Position numbers and translations under genes: made by a program. Below, in pieces: positions 20,206 through 29,453 of a DNA stretch of 64,000 bases. The notes beneath the pieces are model-generated. The model saw only the letters and a list, made by a program, of their open reading frames with translations, ran no database searches and was not told the DNA's origin. Numbering within the stretch: position 1 is the first letter of the stretch; the number at the start of each line of letters is the position of its first letter. The DNA comes from Variovorax sp. J22P240 (GTDB lineage: Bacteria; Pseudomonadota; Gammaproteobacteria; Burkholderiales; Burkholderiaceae_C). The stretch is taken from assembly GCF_030316855.1 (NCBI RefSeq), contig NZ_JASZYR010000002.1, positions 310,001 through 374,000 on the forward strand, in the 5' to 3' direction.

Positions 20206-20558
20206 TCGACGAAAAATATATTGAAGAATTGCTTGAATTTAACGATGGCAGCTCTCTTGTCGCGCTTTGGTTGTGGGCAAGAAAATATCCTAAATTCAAT
20301 GGAGACTTGGGCAAGGCAAAAGAAGGGCTCTTCTTTTTGGCGGAAAATCTGATGCACAAAGGAATTTTGCGGCTCGCGAACAATGAAAACTTTTTGAGTG
20401 GTTCGATAGATGATCAACTCAACATGTTTAGAGCGGCGTGGCCAAAGGAATATGATGAAAAAACAGAAGAAAAGGACATTGATAACCTCTGGTGGTATCT
20501 TTTTGCCCCCGCTGGTGCAGTTTGGATTTACTCTGACGGTAGTGAAGTGTGGACATAG
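20202..20558 (+). CDS. orphan DUF596-like immunity protein
   Basis: 118 residues, intact and AT-rich. It shares the DUF596 layout with the protein at 16800: DEKYIEELLEF, LVALWLWARKYP, LMHKGILRLANNE, SGSIDDQLNMFRAAWP and the final WWYLFAPAGAVWI. The start overlaps the stop of the degraded toxin (ATGA), preserving the ancestral junction. An immunity gene kept after loss of its toxin fits protection against neighbours that still deploy that toxin. Cross-protection against the resident toxin is possible but unproven. Confidence 0.8.
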   Translation: MIDEKYIEELLEFNDGSSLVALWLWARKYPKFNGDLGKAKEGLFFLAENLMHKGILRLANNENFLSGSIDDQLNMFRAAWPKEYDEKTEEKDIDNLWWYLFAPAGAVWIYSDGSEVWT

Positions 20559-20688
20559 TTCCATCGCCTTTGTGATAAAGCGGTAGACACGCTATCCTTG
20601 ACCGCAATGGCTGCCGACAATGCGCGGTTGGCAAGTGTGGGGTTGCGAAGGATGACAATGGACACCTGGAAAAGCAAGGGCATCCAGG

Positions 20689-20742
20689 AACCTCAATATC
20701 GTGGACGGCGCGACAGCAGCGACTTTCTGTGCCAGTCCACCA
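20689..20742 (+). pseudogene. 54-base fragment of a TpsA shaft
   Basis: Bases here match the main effector around 14040-14098: AACCTCAA-ATCGTGGACGG, then ACAGCAGCGACT-TCTGT-CCAGTCCACCA, encoding the NLNIVDG...DSS-D-LYQST region. A few bases are missing and the frame is not open. The surrounding 20559-20772 holds no other gene I can support. It indicates that a longer TpsA copy once lay here. Confidence 0.65.
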
Positions 20743-20772
20743 GGCTCACGGAACGTATGAGAGATTGAATTT

Positions 20773-20967
20773 ATGTTGATAAACAAAAATCCGGGTTGGA
20801 CAACCAAAGGGAAAACTATACGCCACCTCATTGAGGAGCTCCAGTCATTTGAGAATCAGGAACTGGAGGTCCGAATGTCATTTGATAGTGGTCAAATCCA
20901 TATGCCGATCAGCATGGTGGTGAAAAGGGACGGCCACTGTTTGCTACTCAACTGTGAAGACAGTTAA
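20773..20967 (+). CDS. small protein with one copy of a ~55-residue repeat domain
   Basis: 64 residues, AT-rich, no signal peptide. From residue 9 it reads W-TTKGKTIRHLIEELQSFENQ, then ELEVRMSFDSGQ and PISMVVKRDGHCLLLN. The same pattern occurs twice in the gene at 21067. No known family is recognised. Its place in the toxin/immunity array and its size make an immunity role possible, but no toxin partner is visible. A short start-to-stop ORF this conserved with its neighbour is unlikely to be chance. Confidence 0.65.
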   Translation: MLINKNPGWTTKGKTIRHLIEELQSFENQELEVRMSFDSGQIHMPISMVVKRDGHCLLLNCEDS

Positions 20968-21066
20968 TTGCAGCGTGGCCTTCGTTGCATTTGTCCGCAT
21001 ATCCTTTGAATTCAGCACTCCGAGCGGTGAATCACAGAGCCTTAGGGATGCGACCTGGAGTCTTTA

Positions 21067-21516
21067 ATGCCGACCTCACGAAGCCTGTTAGAGATTAAGG
21101 CAATTCCCACACGGAAAACCCCAGTCTGGGTCTATCAAGGAAAATCGATCAAGCAACTCATTGAAGAACTCGACACATTTGAGAATCAAAATCGAGAGGT
21201 TTTTATATCCACCGATTATGGCGAAAGTCGAAAGCCCGCCGGCTTGGTGAGAAAAAAAGGCGGCTACTATTTGCTATCCAGTCGTGAGGGAGATATGGAA
21301 ACGAAGCAAGGAAATTCCGAATGGTCAACACATGCAACGTCGATTCGGCAGTTGATCAATGAACTTCAGTCTTTAGAGGGCCAAGATCTTGAGGTGCGCA
21401 TATGTGTCGATGGCGATGACCATGGCAAGCCCATCAGTTTGGTTGGGAAAAAATACACTTACTGCATGCTAACGAGTTGCTCGGATTTCTATGATCAAAA
21501 ACTCAATAGCGGCTGA
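21067..21516 (+). CDS. protein with two tandem copies of the ~55-residue repeat domain
   Basis: 149 residues. Repeat 1 (about 20-75) reads WVYQGKSIKQLIEELDTFENQ then EVFISTDYGESRKPAGLV and KKGGYYLLSS; repeat 2 (about 88-142) reads WSTHATSIRQLINELQSLEGQ then LEVRICVDGDDHGKPISLV and KKYTYCMLTS. Both match the single copy at 20773. The shared core is W-x(5)-I-x-x-LI-x-EL-x(4)-Q, a strand with E-V-x-I-x-x-D, then P-x-x-LV-x-K and a final strand. Family unknown. It probably arose by internal duplication of the neighbour; an immunity role is a guess from context. Confidence 0.7.
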   Translation: MPTSRSLLEIKAIPTRKTPVWVYQGKSIKQLIEELDTFENQNREVFISTDYGESRKPAGLVRKKGGYYLLSSREGDMETKQGNSEWSTHATSIRQLINELQSLEGQDLEVRICVDGDDHGKPISLVGKKYTYCMLTSCSDFYDQKLNSG

Positions 21517-21537
21517 TCTTGAAAGGAGAACGCACGT

Positions 21538-21846
21538 CTGACTGCGGCGCGTGACCCAAATTGCACCGAACAGGATTTCCGTCGCATCGATCAGCAGGTC
21601 GCCGCTGCGGAGCGGGCCGCCAACCTTGCGGAGATGGCGAAACGTGGCGTGATCACGGCAGATCAGGCGCAGCAGTTGGCGCAGACGCTTCTTGAACTGG
21701 CGCGACCTACGACTTAGGCGAGTCGGCGCTTCAACTGATCACTGGTAAGAGCAGCCTCACCGGCCAGGAGGCCAACTGCATCTGGCAGCTGTCGGATTGG
21801 CGCCGATTGCCGGGGGCGTTTGGTCATTGAGAGATTGGAAACGTCA
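21538..21846 (+). pseudogene. relic of a CdiA/FHA pretoxin region
   Basis: A GC-rich stretch without its own start encodes, across frames, a sequence typical of the region before the toxin in hemagglutinin effectors: ARDPNCTEQDFRRIDQQVAA then ANLAEMAKRGVITADQAQQL and AQTLLELA up to a TAG at 21716-21718, then in shifted frames YDLGESALQLITGKSSLTGQ and LAAVGLAPIAGGV. At least two frameshifts separate the pieces, and no toxin or immunity gene follows. The array ends here; the ABC substrate-binding gene begins on the other strand. Confidence 0.7.
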
Positions 21847-21992
21847 TGACTACCGTCTTGTTGGGGCGACTGGCGAGGACATCGAACGAAACGCCGGGTC
21901 GGGGCGGCGAAATTCATGACCGACCATGCTTTTCTGAAGCCCCTGGCAGGGTTCGGCGAAGCGACCCGAAGTGCGCGAAGCCTGGGGCGAGC

Positions 21993-23171
21993 CTAGCTGA
22001 TCAGCCTTCCATTGGCACTCATCACCGCCACATCCACGAACTGGTTGCCCTCGCGGTTCCTCGGCCCGAAATTGATCTTCACGCCGCCCAGATCGAAGCC
22101 CTCGATCCGTTCGAGCCCAGCCAGCACGGCTGCGCGCGTCGGCGACGGCCCCGCGCGGCGCAGGCCCTCGGCGAGCACGTACGCATCCATATAGCCTTCC
22201 AGGCTCGGCAGCGAAAAATCCTTGGCGCCGCTCGCCAGCATGTCGGCCTGGTAGCGACGCACGATCTCGAACTTGGTCGCGAAAGGCGAGGGCACGACGA
22301 TCGCGAAGCCCAGCCCATGTGCCAGGTCGCCCATCGCACCCAGCGAACCCGCCGTGATCGACAGACCGTAGGCGCTGCTCTTGCCGCCCGCGGCGCGGAA
22401 TGCGCGCACGAAGGCGGGCGCGGTGCCGGCCAGTCCGATGATGACGATCTGCGGCTTCGCCTCGGCGATCTGCTTGGCCGCGGGCTCGACTTCCATGCTG
22501 GTGGTGCTCGGCGTGCTGGCGATCACCGCCGGCTCGAGCTTGGCCTTCGCCAGCGAAGCCTTGAACCCGGCGAGCAAGGACTGCCCGAGCGGGTCGTTCG
22601 AATAGACGATGCCGATGCGCGACTGGCCGAGCACGGCTGCGGTCGCGATGAGCTTGTCGATTTCCTGGTCGTAGTTGGCGCGCACCCAGAAGGTGTTGGG
22701 CGCGGCCTTCTTGCGCAGCGACACCGTGCCGGTGTTGGGGCCGACCACCGCCATGCCGGGAACCGCGTCGCTCACTTCCGCCGTCTGGCGCGTGCCCAGC
22801 GGATGGATCATGGCGAGCACCGAGTTGTCGGCATGGAAGGCGAGCGCATTCGACTTGGCGACGTCGGGCTTGAACTGGTCGTCGGCCAGCACGAGCTCAA
22901 CTTTGGTGCCATTGATGCCGCCCGCACGGTTGAGTGCATTGAAATACGCGGACGACCCGAGGAACAGGCCCGTGCCGTTGGCTTTCTCGACGCTGCTGTT
23001 GTCGAAGGTGGCGCCGATGCGGATGGATCGGGCCTGCGCAAACACCGGCAGTCCCATGCTGGCCGCCGCGGCGACGCCGGTCATGCGTGTCAGGACTTGG
23101 CGTCTCGTCGGCTTGGGCGACAAGGTGAAGGTACGGGCCTCTGATGCGCTCATGGTCAAACGTCCAGTCAT
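21993..23171 (-). CDS. ABC transporter substrate-binding protein (Leu/Ile/Val-binding type)
   Basis: About 390-residue periplasmic type 1 binding protein. The export signal (TRRQVLTRMTGVAAAASMG to VFAQA) has a twin-arginine-like start. The mature part opens SIRIGATFDNSSVEKANG and carries GGINGTKVELVLADDQ, standard for branched-chain amino acid/amide/aromatic binders. ATGs at 23171 and 23153 are both possible. No permease or ATPase gene is adjacent, so it either serves a transporter encoded elsewhere or is an orphan receptor. It lies 153 bases from the regulator on the same strand, with its own AT-rich leader. Confidence 0.88.
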   Translation of the reverse strand: MTGRLTMSASEARTFTLSPKPTRRQVLTRMTGVAAAASMGLPVFAQARSIRIGATFDNSSVEKANGTGLFLGSSAYFNALNRAGGINGTKVELVLADDQFKPDVAKSNALAFHADNSVLAMIHPLGTRQTAEVSDAVPGMAVVGPNTGTVSLRKKAAPNTFWVRANYDQEIDKLIATAAVLGQSRIGIVYSNDPLGQSLLAGFKASLAKAKLEPAVIASTPSTTSMEVEPAAKQIAEAKPQIVIIGLAGTAPAFVRAFRAAGGKSSAYGLSITAGSLGAMGDLAHGLGFAIVVPSPFATKFEIVRRYQADMLASGAKDFSLPSLEGYMDAYVLAEGLRRAGPSPTRAAVLAGLERIEGFDLGGVKINFGPRNREGNQFVDVAVMSANGRLIS

Positions 23172-23194
23172 GCCGCCAATCCGGCGTGCAGGTA

Positions 23195-23213
23195 GTTATA
23201 GACAAACGATAAC
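23195..23213. promoter_or_regulatory. inverted repeat in the leader of the substrate-binding gene
   Basis: GTTAT-N9-ATAAC, perfect 5-base arms, in an AT-rich block 24-42 bases upstream of the gene. On the minus strand, TTGCTA and TATAAC about 15 bases apart could be the core promoter, with the repeat overlapping the -10 side. Operator function is a guess. Confidence 0.3.
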
Positions 23214-23253
23214 AATAGCAACTAAATGTAAATGAGTCGTGCGCAGAAGGAAA

Positions 23254-23274
23254 GTGCCGTGTGGCGAACGGCAC
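23254..23274 (-). terminator. candidate hairpin terminator after the Fis-type regulator
   Basis: GTGCCGT-N7-ACGGCAC, perfect 7-base arms, about 50 bases past the regulator stop. Read on the minus strand the stem is followed by TTTCCTTC, a weak pyrimidine-rich tail. It would separate the regulator from the substrate-binding gene. Confidence 0.4.
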
Positions 23275-23324
23275 GAACGAAAGCGTGAGATTTCCGGCAC
23301 CCACCCGCGGGGCCAGGGGGCGGC

Positions 23325-24479
23325 TCAGGAATCCGAGCGCCGGCTCTGTGACAGCTTGCGATAGACGGTCGCGCGGCTGATGCCCAGTGCGCGTGCCGCC
23401 TCCGCCACGTTGCCGCGCGCGTCGTCTACCGCCTTGCGGATCAACGCGGTCTGAACGTCGCGCAGGCGCGGCCGGTTCGTGCCCGCTGCGTGTGCCGATG
23501 CCGGCACGGGCTGGTCGACGAGCTGCGGCCGGGCATGCACGCGCAGCCCCGACCAGAGCGGCACTTCGAGCACCTCATCTCCGCGCCGCGCCGCGTCGAA
23601 CAGCATCTGCGGCGGCAACGCGAAGAGGTCGTTGCAGTTGAGCGCAGGTCGTGCGCCGAGCGGCTGATGGAGCATGTGGCGCGCCGCTGCATTGGCACCC
23701 GTCACATTGCCGTCCGCATCGATGCAGAGGAGCCCCTCGGTGTCCGCGCCGGTCGCGCAGCCCGGCCAGCCGATCTGCAGCAGCAGCTCGCAGTCGTGGG
23801 TGCGCAGCAGCGCGTTCTCGATGCTGCGCGCCGAGAGCGCGGCCAGATGCCGCAACTCGGGCCGCTCGACCACCTGCACGCCGGTCAGGTCCAGCATGCC
23901 GATGCATTCGCCCTGCGGTCCGAAGAGCGGCGCGCCCGCGCAGCTGTAGATGCTGGTGTCGTCGAAGAAGTGCTCTCCGCGGTGCAGCCACACCGACTCA
24001 TGCTCGGCCAGCGCAGCGCCGATGGCCGTGGTGCCGACCGCGCGCTCCGACAGGTCGACGCCGATTCGAGCGAGGTCGCGCGCATGCCGGGCCGCCGCGT
24101 CGCTGCCGCCGGGCAGGGCTCCGACGTCCACCACGATGCCGTCGGCGTCGGTCAGGATCGCGAAGTAGCGCGTGTCGGCGATCGCTCGTGACAACCGGTC
24201 GAGCACCGGGCGGGCCGCCGCGACCAGCGCCCGGTTGCGCTCGGCGACAAGCCGTGCGGACGGCGCCGAGACCGGATCGAAACTCACCCGCTGCCGGGGG
24301 TCATGGCCTACCGCCAGGCACCGCTGCCAGGAACGCACGAGCCAAGGCTCCACCCGAGAACCGGGCACGCCGGGCACGCCGGGCACGTTGGACGAGGGTT
24401 CGCCTTCGATCCATTCGCGCCGTGCCTGGGCGATGGAGAGGGAACGCTCGGGCAGGGGCGAAGCGGATGGGACGGTCAT
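23325..24479 (-). CDS. GAF/PAS/Fis-type transcriptional activator lacking the AAA+ domain
   Basis: About 384 residues resembling AcoR-type regulators. In order: N-terminal region with WLVRSWQRCLAVGHDP (typical of AcoR-like proteins), a GAF domain (LTDADGIVVDVG, VGTTAIGAALAEHESV, GAPLFGPQGECIGMLDLTG), a PAS-like segment (LLCIDADGNVTGANAAARH) and a C-terminal Fis helix-turn-helix (NVAEAARALGISRATVYRKL). The sigma-54 AAA+ domain that usually sits before the HTH is missing, so it cannot remodel sigma-54 polymerase. The ATG at 24479 is chosen over an open extension to 24530. It is divergent from the cox operon and is the likely regulator of it. Confidence 0.85.
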   Translation of the reverse strand: MTVPSASPLPERSLSIAQARREWIEGEPSSNVPGVPGVPGSRVEPWLVRSWQRCLAVGHDPRQRVSFDPVSAPSARLVAERNRALVAAARPVLDRLSRAIADTRYFAILTDADGIVVDVGALPGGSDAAARHARDLARIGVDLSERAVGTTAIGAALAEHESVWLHRGEHFFDDTSIYSCAGAPLFGPQGECIGMLDLTGVQVVERPELRHLAALSARSIENALLRTHDCELLLQIGWPGCATGADTEGLLCIDADGNVTGANAAARHMLHQPLGARPALNCNDLFALPPQMLFDAARRGDEVLEVPLWSGLRVHARPQLVDQPVPASAHAAGTNRPRLRDVQTALIRKAVDDARGNVAEAARALGISRATVYRKLSQSRRSDS

Positions 24480-24605
24480 CGTGTGGTTCGGGCCTGAAGC
24501 GGCGCCTTGTCTCGGCTCGCCGAACGGCAAGCTGTTTCATTTTGAGAATTTCAAGTGCAACGCGCAAGCGGCTAGGGTTTTGCCTAGGCTAACGGTCAGG
24601 TCGCA

Positions 24606-24626
24606 CGGCCAAGATTCAATTGGCCG
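24606..24626. promoter_or_regulatory. perfect inverted repeat upstream of the cox operon
   Basis: CGGCCAA-N7-TTGGCCG, perfect 7-base arms with a 7-base spacer, 33 bases before the coxS-like ATG, in the divergent region shared with the Fis-type regulator. It is well placed as an operator for that regulator or as a leader hairpin; no T-run follows, so it is not a standard terminator. Confidence 0.5.
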
Positions 24627-24659
24627 AAATCAGCCATCACCTACAACGGAGACAGCCAC

Positions 24660-25154
24660 ATGCAGGTTCCTTTCACGGTCAACGGCCGCGAGGTCACGGT
24701 CGACGCGCCCCCCAACACCTTCCTCGTGCACGCGATCCGCGAGCATCTGCACCTTACCGGCACGCACGTCGGCTGCGACACCGCGCAGTGCGGCGCCTGC
24801 ACCGTCCACGTCAACGGACGAGCGATCAAGTCGTGCAACGTACTGGTCGCGCAGGTGGCCGGCGCCAACATCACCACGATCGAAGGCATCGCCCAGCCCG
24901 ACGGCACGATGCACCCGATGCAGGCTGCGTTCAAGGAGTGCCACGGCCTGCAATGCGGCTTCTGCACACCCGGCATGGTGATGAGCGCCATCGACCTGTG
25001 CACGCACCATCCCAAGTCGAGCGAAACCGAAATCCGCGAACTGCTCGACGGCAACCTGTGCCGCTGCACCGGCTACCAGAACATCGTGAAGGCCGTGCAG
25101 ATGGGTGGCGAGGCGATGGCCGCCGCGCCCGCCAAAGCAACGGCCTCGGCCTGA
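24660..25154 (+). CDS. (2Fe-2S) subunit of a form II cox-type molybdenum hydroxylase
   Basis: 164 residues; small iron-sulfur subunit of a xanthine dehydrogenase/CO dehydrogenase-family enzyme that passes electrons from the Mo site to FAD. The N-terminal plant-type ferredoxin domain has HVGCDTAQCGACTVHVNG with a later Cys (KSC); the C-terminal all-helical domain has CGFCTPGM and LCRCTGYQNI for the second cluster. It starts the operon, 10 bases ahead of the large subunit. The gene order S-L-M is that of form II clusters (form I is M-S-L). Confidence 0.92.
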   Translation: MQVPFTVNGREVTVDAPPNTFLVHAIREHLHLTGTHVGCDTAQCGACTVHVNGRAIKSCNVLVAQVAGANITTIEGIAQPDGTMHPMQAAFKECHGLQCGFCTPGMVMSAIDLCTHHPKSSETEIRELLDGNLCRCTGYQNIVKAVQMGGEAMAAAPAKATASA

Positions 25155-25164
25155 GGAGCACGAC

Positions 25165-27609
<2,445 letters not shown>

Positions 27610-27629
27610 ACACGGAAGGAAAAAACACC

Positions 27630-28421
27630 ATGTACGCCTTCACCCTCGAACGCCCTACCACCCTGGCCGATGCCGTCAAGCTCGCCGCAGCGGGCGCCAA
27701 GCCGCTGGCCGGCGGCCAGACGCTGCTGGCCTCGATGAAGCTGCGCCTGTCGGCGCCCGAGCAACTCGCCGACCTGAGCGGCGTCAAGGAACTCACCGGC
27801 ATCACCAAGGAGGGCAATGCCTTCCTGATCGGTGCGATGTCGCGGCATCTCGATGTCGCGAACAGCGCCGCGATCAAGGCGGCCTATCCGGCGCTGGCCG
27901 ATCTCGCTTCGCGCATCGGCGACCGGCAGGTGCGCGCCATGGGCACCATGGGCGGTTCTGTCGCCAACAACGACCCGGCCGCGTGCTATCCCAGTGCGGT
28001 GCTCGGTTCGGGTGCCACCGTCGTCACCACGCAGCGGGAGATCGCCGCAGACGACTTCTTCGTGGGCCTCTTCACCACCGCATTGACCGACGGCGAGTTG
28101 ATCAAGGCCATTCGCTTTCCGATTCCCAAGCGCGCAGCCTATGAAAAGCTGCGCCAGAAGGCGTCCAACTTTCCGTTGGTCGGCATCTTCGTCGCGCAGT
28201 ACGACGGCGGCGTGCGCGTCGCGGTCACCGGTGCGGGCAACGGAGTGTTCCGGCACAAGGGGTTGGAAGAGGCGCTGACGAAGAGCTTCACGCCCGAATC
28301 GGCGGCCGGCGTGAAGATCGATTCGAGCGATCTCAACAGCGACCTGCATGCGTCGGCCGCCTACCGTGGCAACCTGATCAGCGTGTTGACACAGCGAGCA
28401 GTCGCCAAGGCGCTCGGCTAA
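27630..28421 (+). CDS. FAD-binding medium subunit of the cox-type hydroxylase
   Basis: 263 residues of the CO-dehydrogenase flavoprotein type. FAD-binding signatures are AGGQTLLASMKLRL near residue 30 and the loop TMGGSVANNDPAACYP; the C-terminal CO_deh_flav_C domain carries VAVTGAGNGVFRHKGLEEAL. The ATG at 27630 has GGAAGGA about 10 bases upstream. It completes the S-L-M heterotrimer, taking electrons from the Fe-S subunit to an acceptor, probably quinone or oxygen. Confidence 0.92.
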   Translation: MYAFTLERPTTLADAVKLAAAGAKPLAGGQTLLASMKLRLSAPEQLADLSGVKELTGITKEGNAFLIGAMSRHLDVANSAAIKAAYPALADLASRIGDRQVRAMGTMGGSVANNDPAACYPSAVLGSGATVVTTQREIAADDFFVGLFTTALTDGELIKAIRFPIPKRAAYEKLRQKASNFPLVGIFVAQYDGGVRVAVTGAGNGVFRHKGLEEALTKSFTPESAAGVKIDSSDLNSDLHASAAYRGNLISVLTQRAVAKALG

Positions 28422-28428
28422 AGGGATG

Positions 28429-28503
28429 GCCCCCACGCTCGGCACCGCGTGTCCTCGCTGCCCCCCGAGGGGGCCGCAGGCCGCCTTGGGGCGGCCCGGC
28501 ACC
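28429..28503. repeat. GC-rich double stem-loop intergenic element
   Basis: The gap between coxM- and coxD-like genes holds GCCCCCACGCTC, a short variable part, then two strong hairpins: GCCCCCC-GA-GGGGGC (28460-28474 region) and GGCCGCC-TT-GGGGCGGCC (28479-28497). I recall elements of this layout scattered between genes in Variovorax, Acidovorax and relatives; only one copy is evident here. It could stabilise or terminate the upstream transcript and so lower expression of the maturation genes. Confidence 0.6.
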
Positions 28504-28529
28504 CGCCTGGTGGCCGCTATCCTCTCGCA

Positions 28530-29453
28530 ATGACCGATACCCTCGCAGCCACCCCGTTCCCCACCATCGACGCGGTCGTGCAGGCGCTGCAAGGCGCCGG
28601 CTATTACGCCGATCGGCGGCTTGCCACGGCGGTGTATCTCGCGCTCAAGCTCCAGCGCCCCTTGCTGCTGGAGGGCGAGCCGGGTGTCGGCAAGACCGAA
28701 CTCGCCAAGGCGCTGTCGAGCGCATTGCAGCGCGAGTTGTTGCGCCTGCAGTGCTACGACGGGCTCGAACAGCGCGAAGCACTCTATGAATGGAACTACG
28801 CGGCGCAGCTCCTGCACATGCGCGCCGCCGAGGCGCACGGCACTTCGAGCGACGTCGAATCCGAGGTCTACCAGCCGCGCTACCTGATCCGCCGGCCACT
28901 GTTGCAGGCGCTGCAGGCGCCGGCGCCCGGCGCCGTCCTCCTGATCGACGAGGTCGACCGCGCCGACGAGCCTTTCGAGGCCTTCCTGCTCGAATACCTC
29001 GGCGAATACCAGGTCAGCATTCCCGAACTGGGCACCGTGCGCGCACTGGTGCCGCCGGTCACGCTGCTGACCAGCAATCGCACGCGCGAACTCAACGATG
29101 CCGTCAAGCGTCGTTGCCTCTATCACTGGCTCGACTACCCCGAACGCGAACGTGAACTGGCCATCGTGCGCGCGCAGGTGCCGCAGGCCGGGGCGGTGCT
29201 CTCCGAGCAGGTCGCGGCCTTCGTCGGGCGGCTGCGCAGCGCACCCTTCGCGAGCGCATTCCAGCGCGGGCCCGGTATCGCCGAAAGCGTCGAATGGGCG
29301 AAGGCGCTGGTCGCGCTCGACACCATCGAGCTCGACCCCGAGATCGTGGTCGACACCGCCGGCATCCTTTTCAAGCAGCGTGACGACGTGGCGGCGCTGA
29401 CGCACGAGCTCGCATCGGATCTCCTCAAGCCCGAGGAGGAGGCTGCGCCTTGA
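28530..29453 (+). CDS. MoxR-type AAA+ ATPase (CoxD-like)
   Basis: 307-residue AAA+ chaperone-like ATPase. Walker A is GEPGVGKTE, Walker B LLIDEVDRAD, and the sensor region LLTSNRTRELNDAVKRR matches MoxR/CoxD members that mature the Mo active site of cox-type enzymes. The ATG at 28530 is preferred over an open extension that would run through the hairpin element. Its stop overlaps the TTG start of the next gene (TTGA), so ATPase and VWA partner are translationally coupled. Confidence 0.9.
   Translation: MTDTLAATPFPTIDAVVQALQGAGYYADRRLATAVYLALKLQRPLLLEGEPGVGKTELAKALSSALQRELLRLQCYDGLEQREALYEWNYAAQLLHMRAAEAHGTSSDVESEVYQPRYLIRRPLLQALQAPAPGAVLLIDEVDRADEPFEAFLLEYLGEYQVSIPELGTVRALVPPVTLLTSNRTRELNDAVKRRCLYHWLDYPERERELAIVRAQVPQAGAVLSEQVAAFVGRLRSAPFASAFQRGPGIAESVEWAKALVALDTIELDPEIVVDTAGILFKQRDDVAALTHELASDLLKPEEEAAP

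Noticed and set aside
21846..23144. 432-codon open frame on the plus strand
   Set aside because: Antisense of the substrate-binding protein gene, which has a signal sequence and clear family motifs on the minus strand.
24361..24390. Tandem GGGCACGCC 9-mers as a regulatory repeat
   Set aside because: They lie inside the regulator gene and encode a VPGVPGVPG linker; simple coding repeat.
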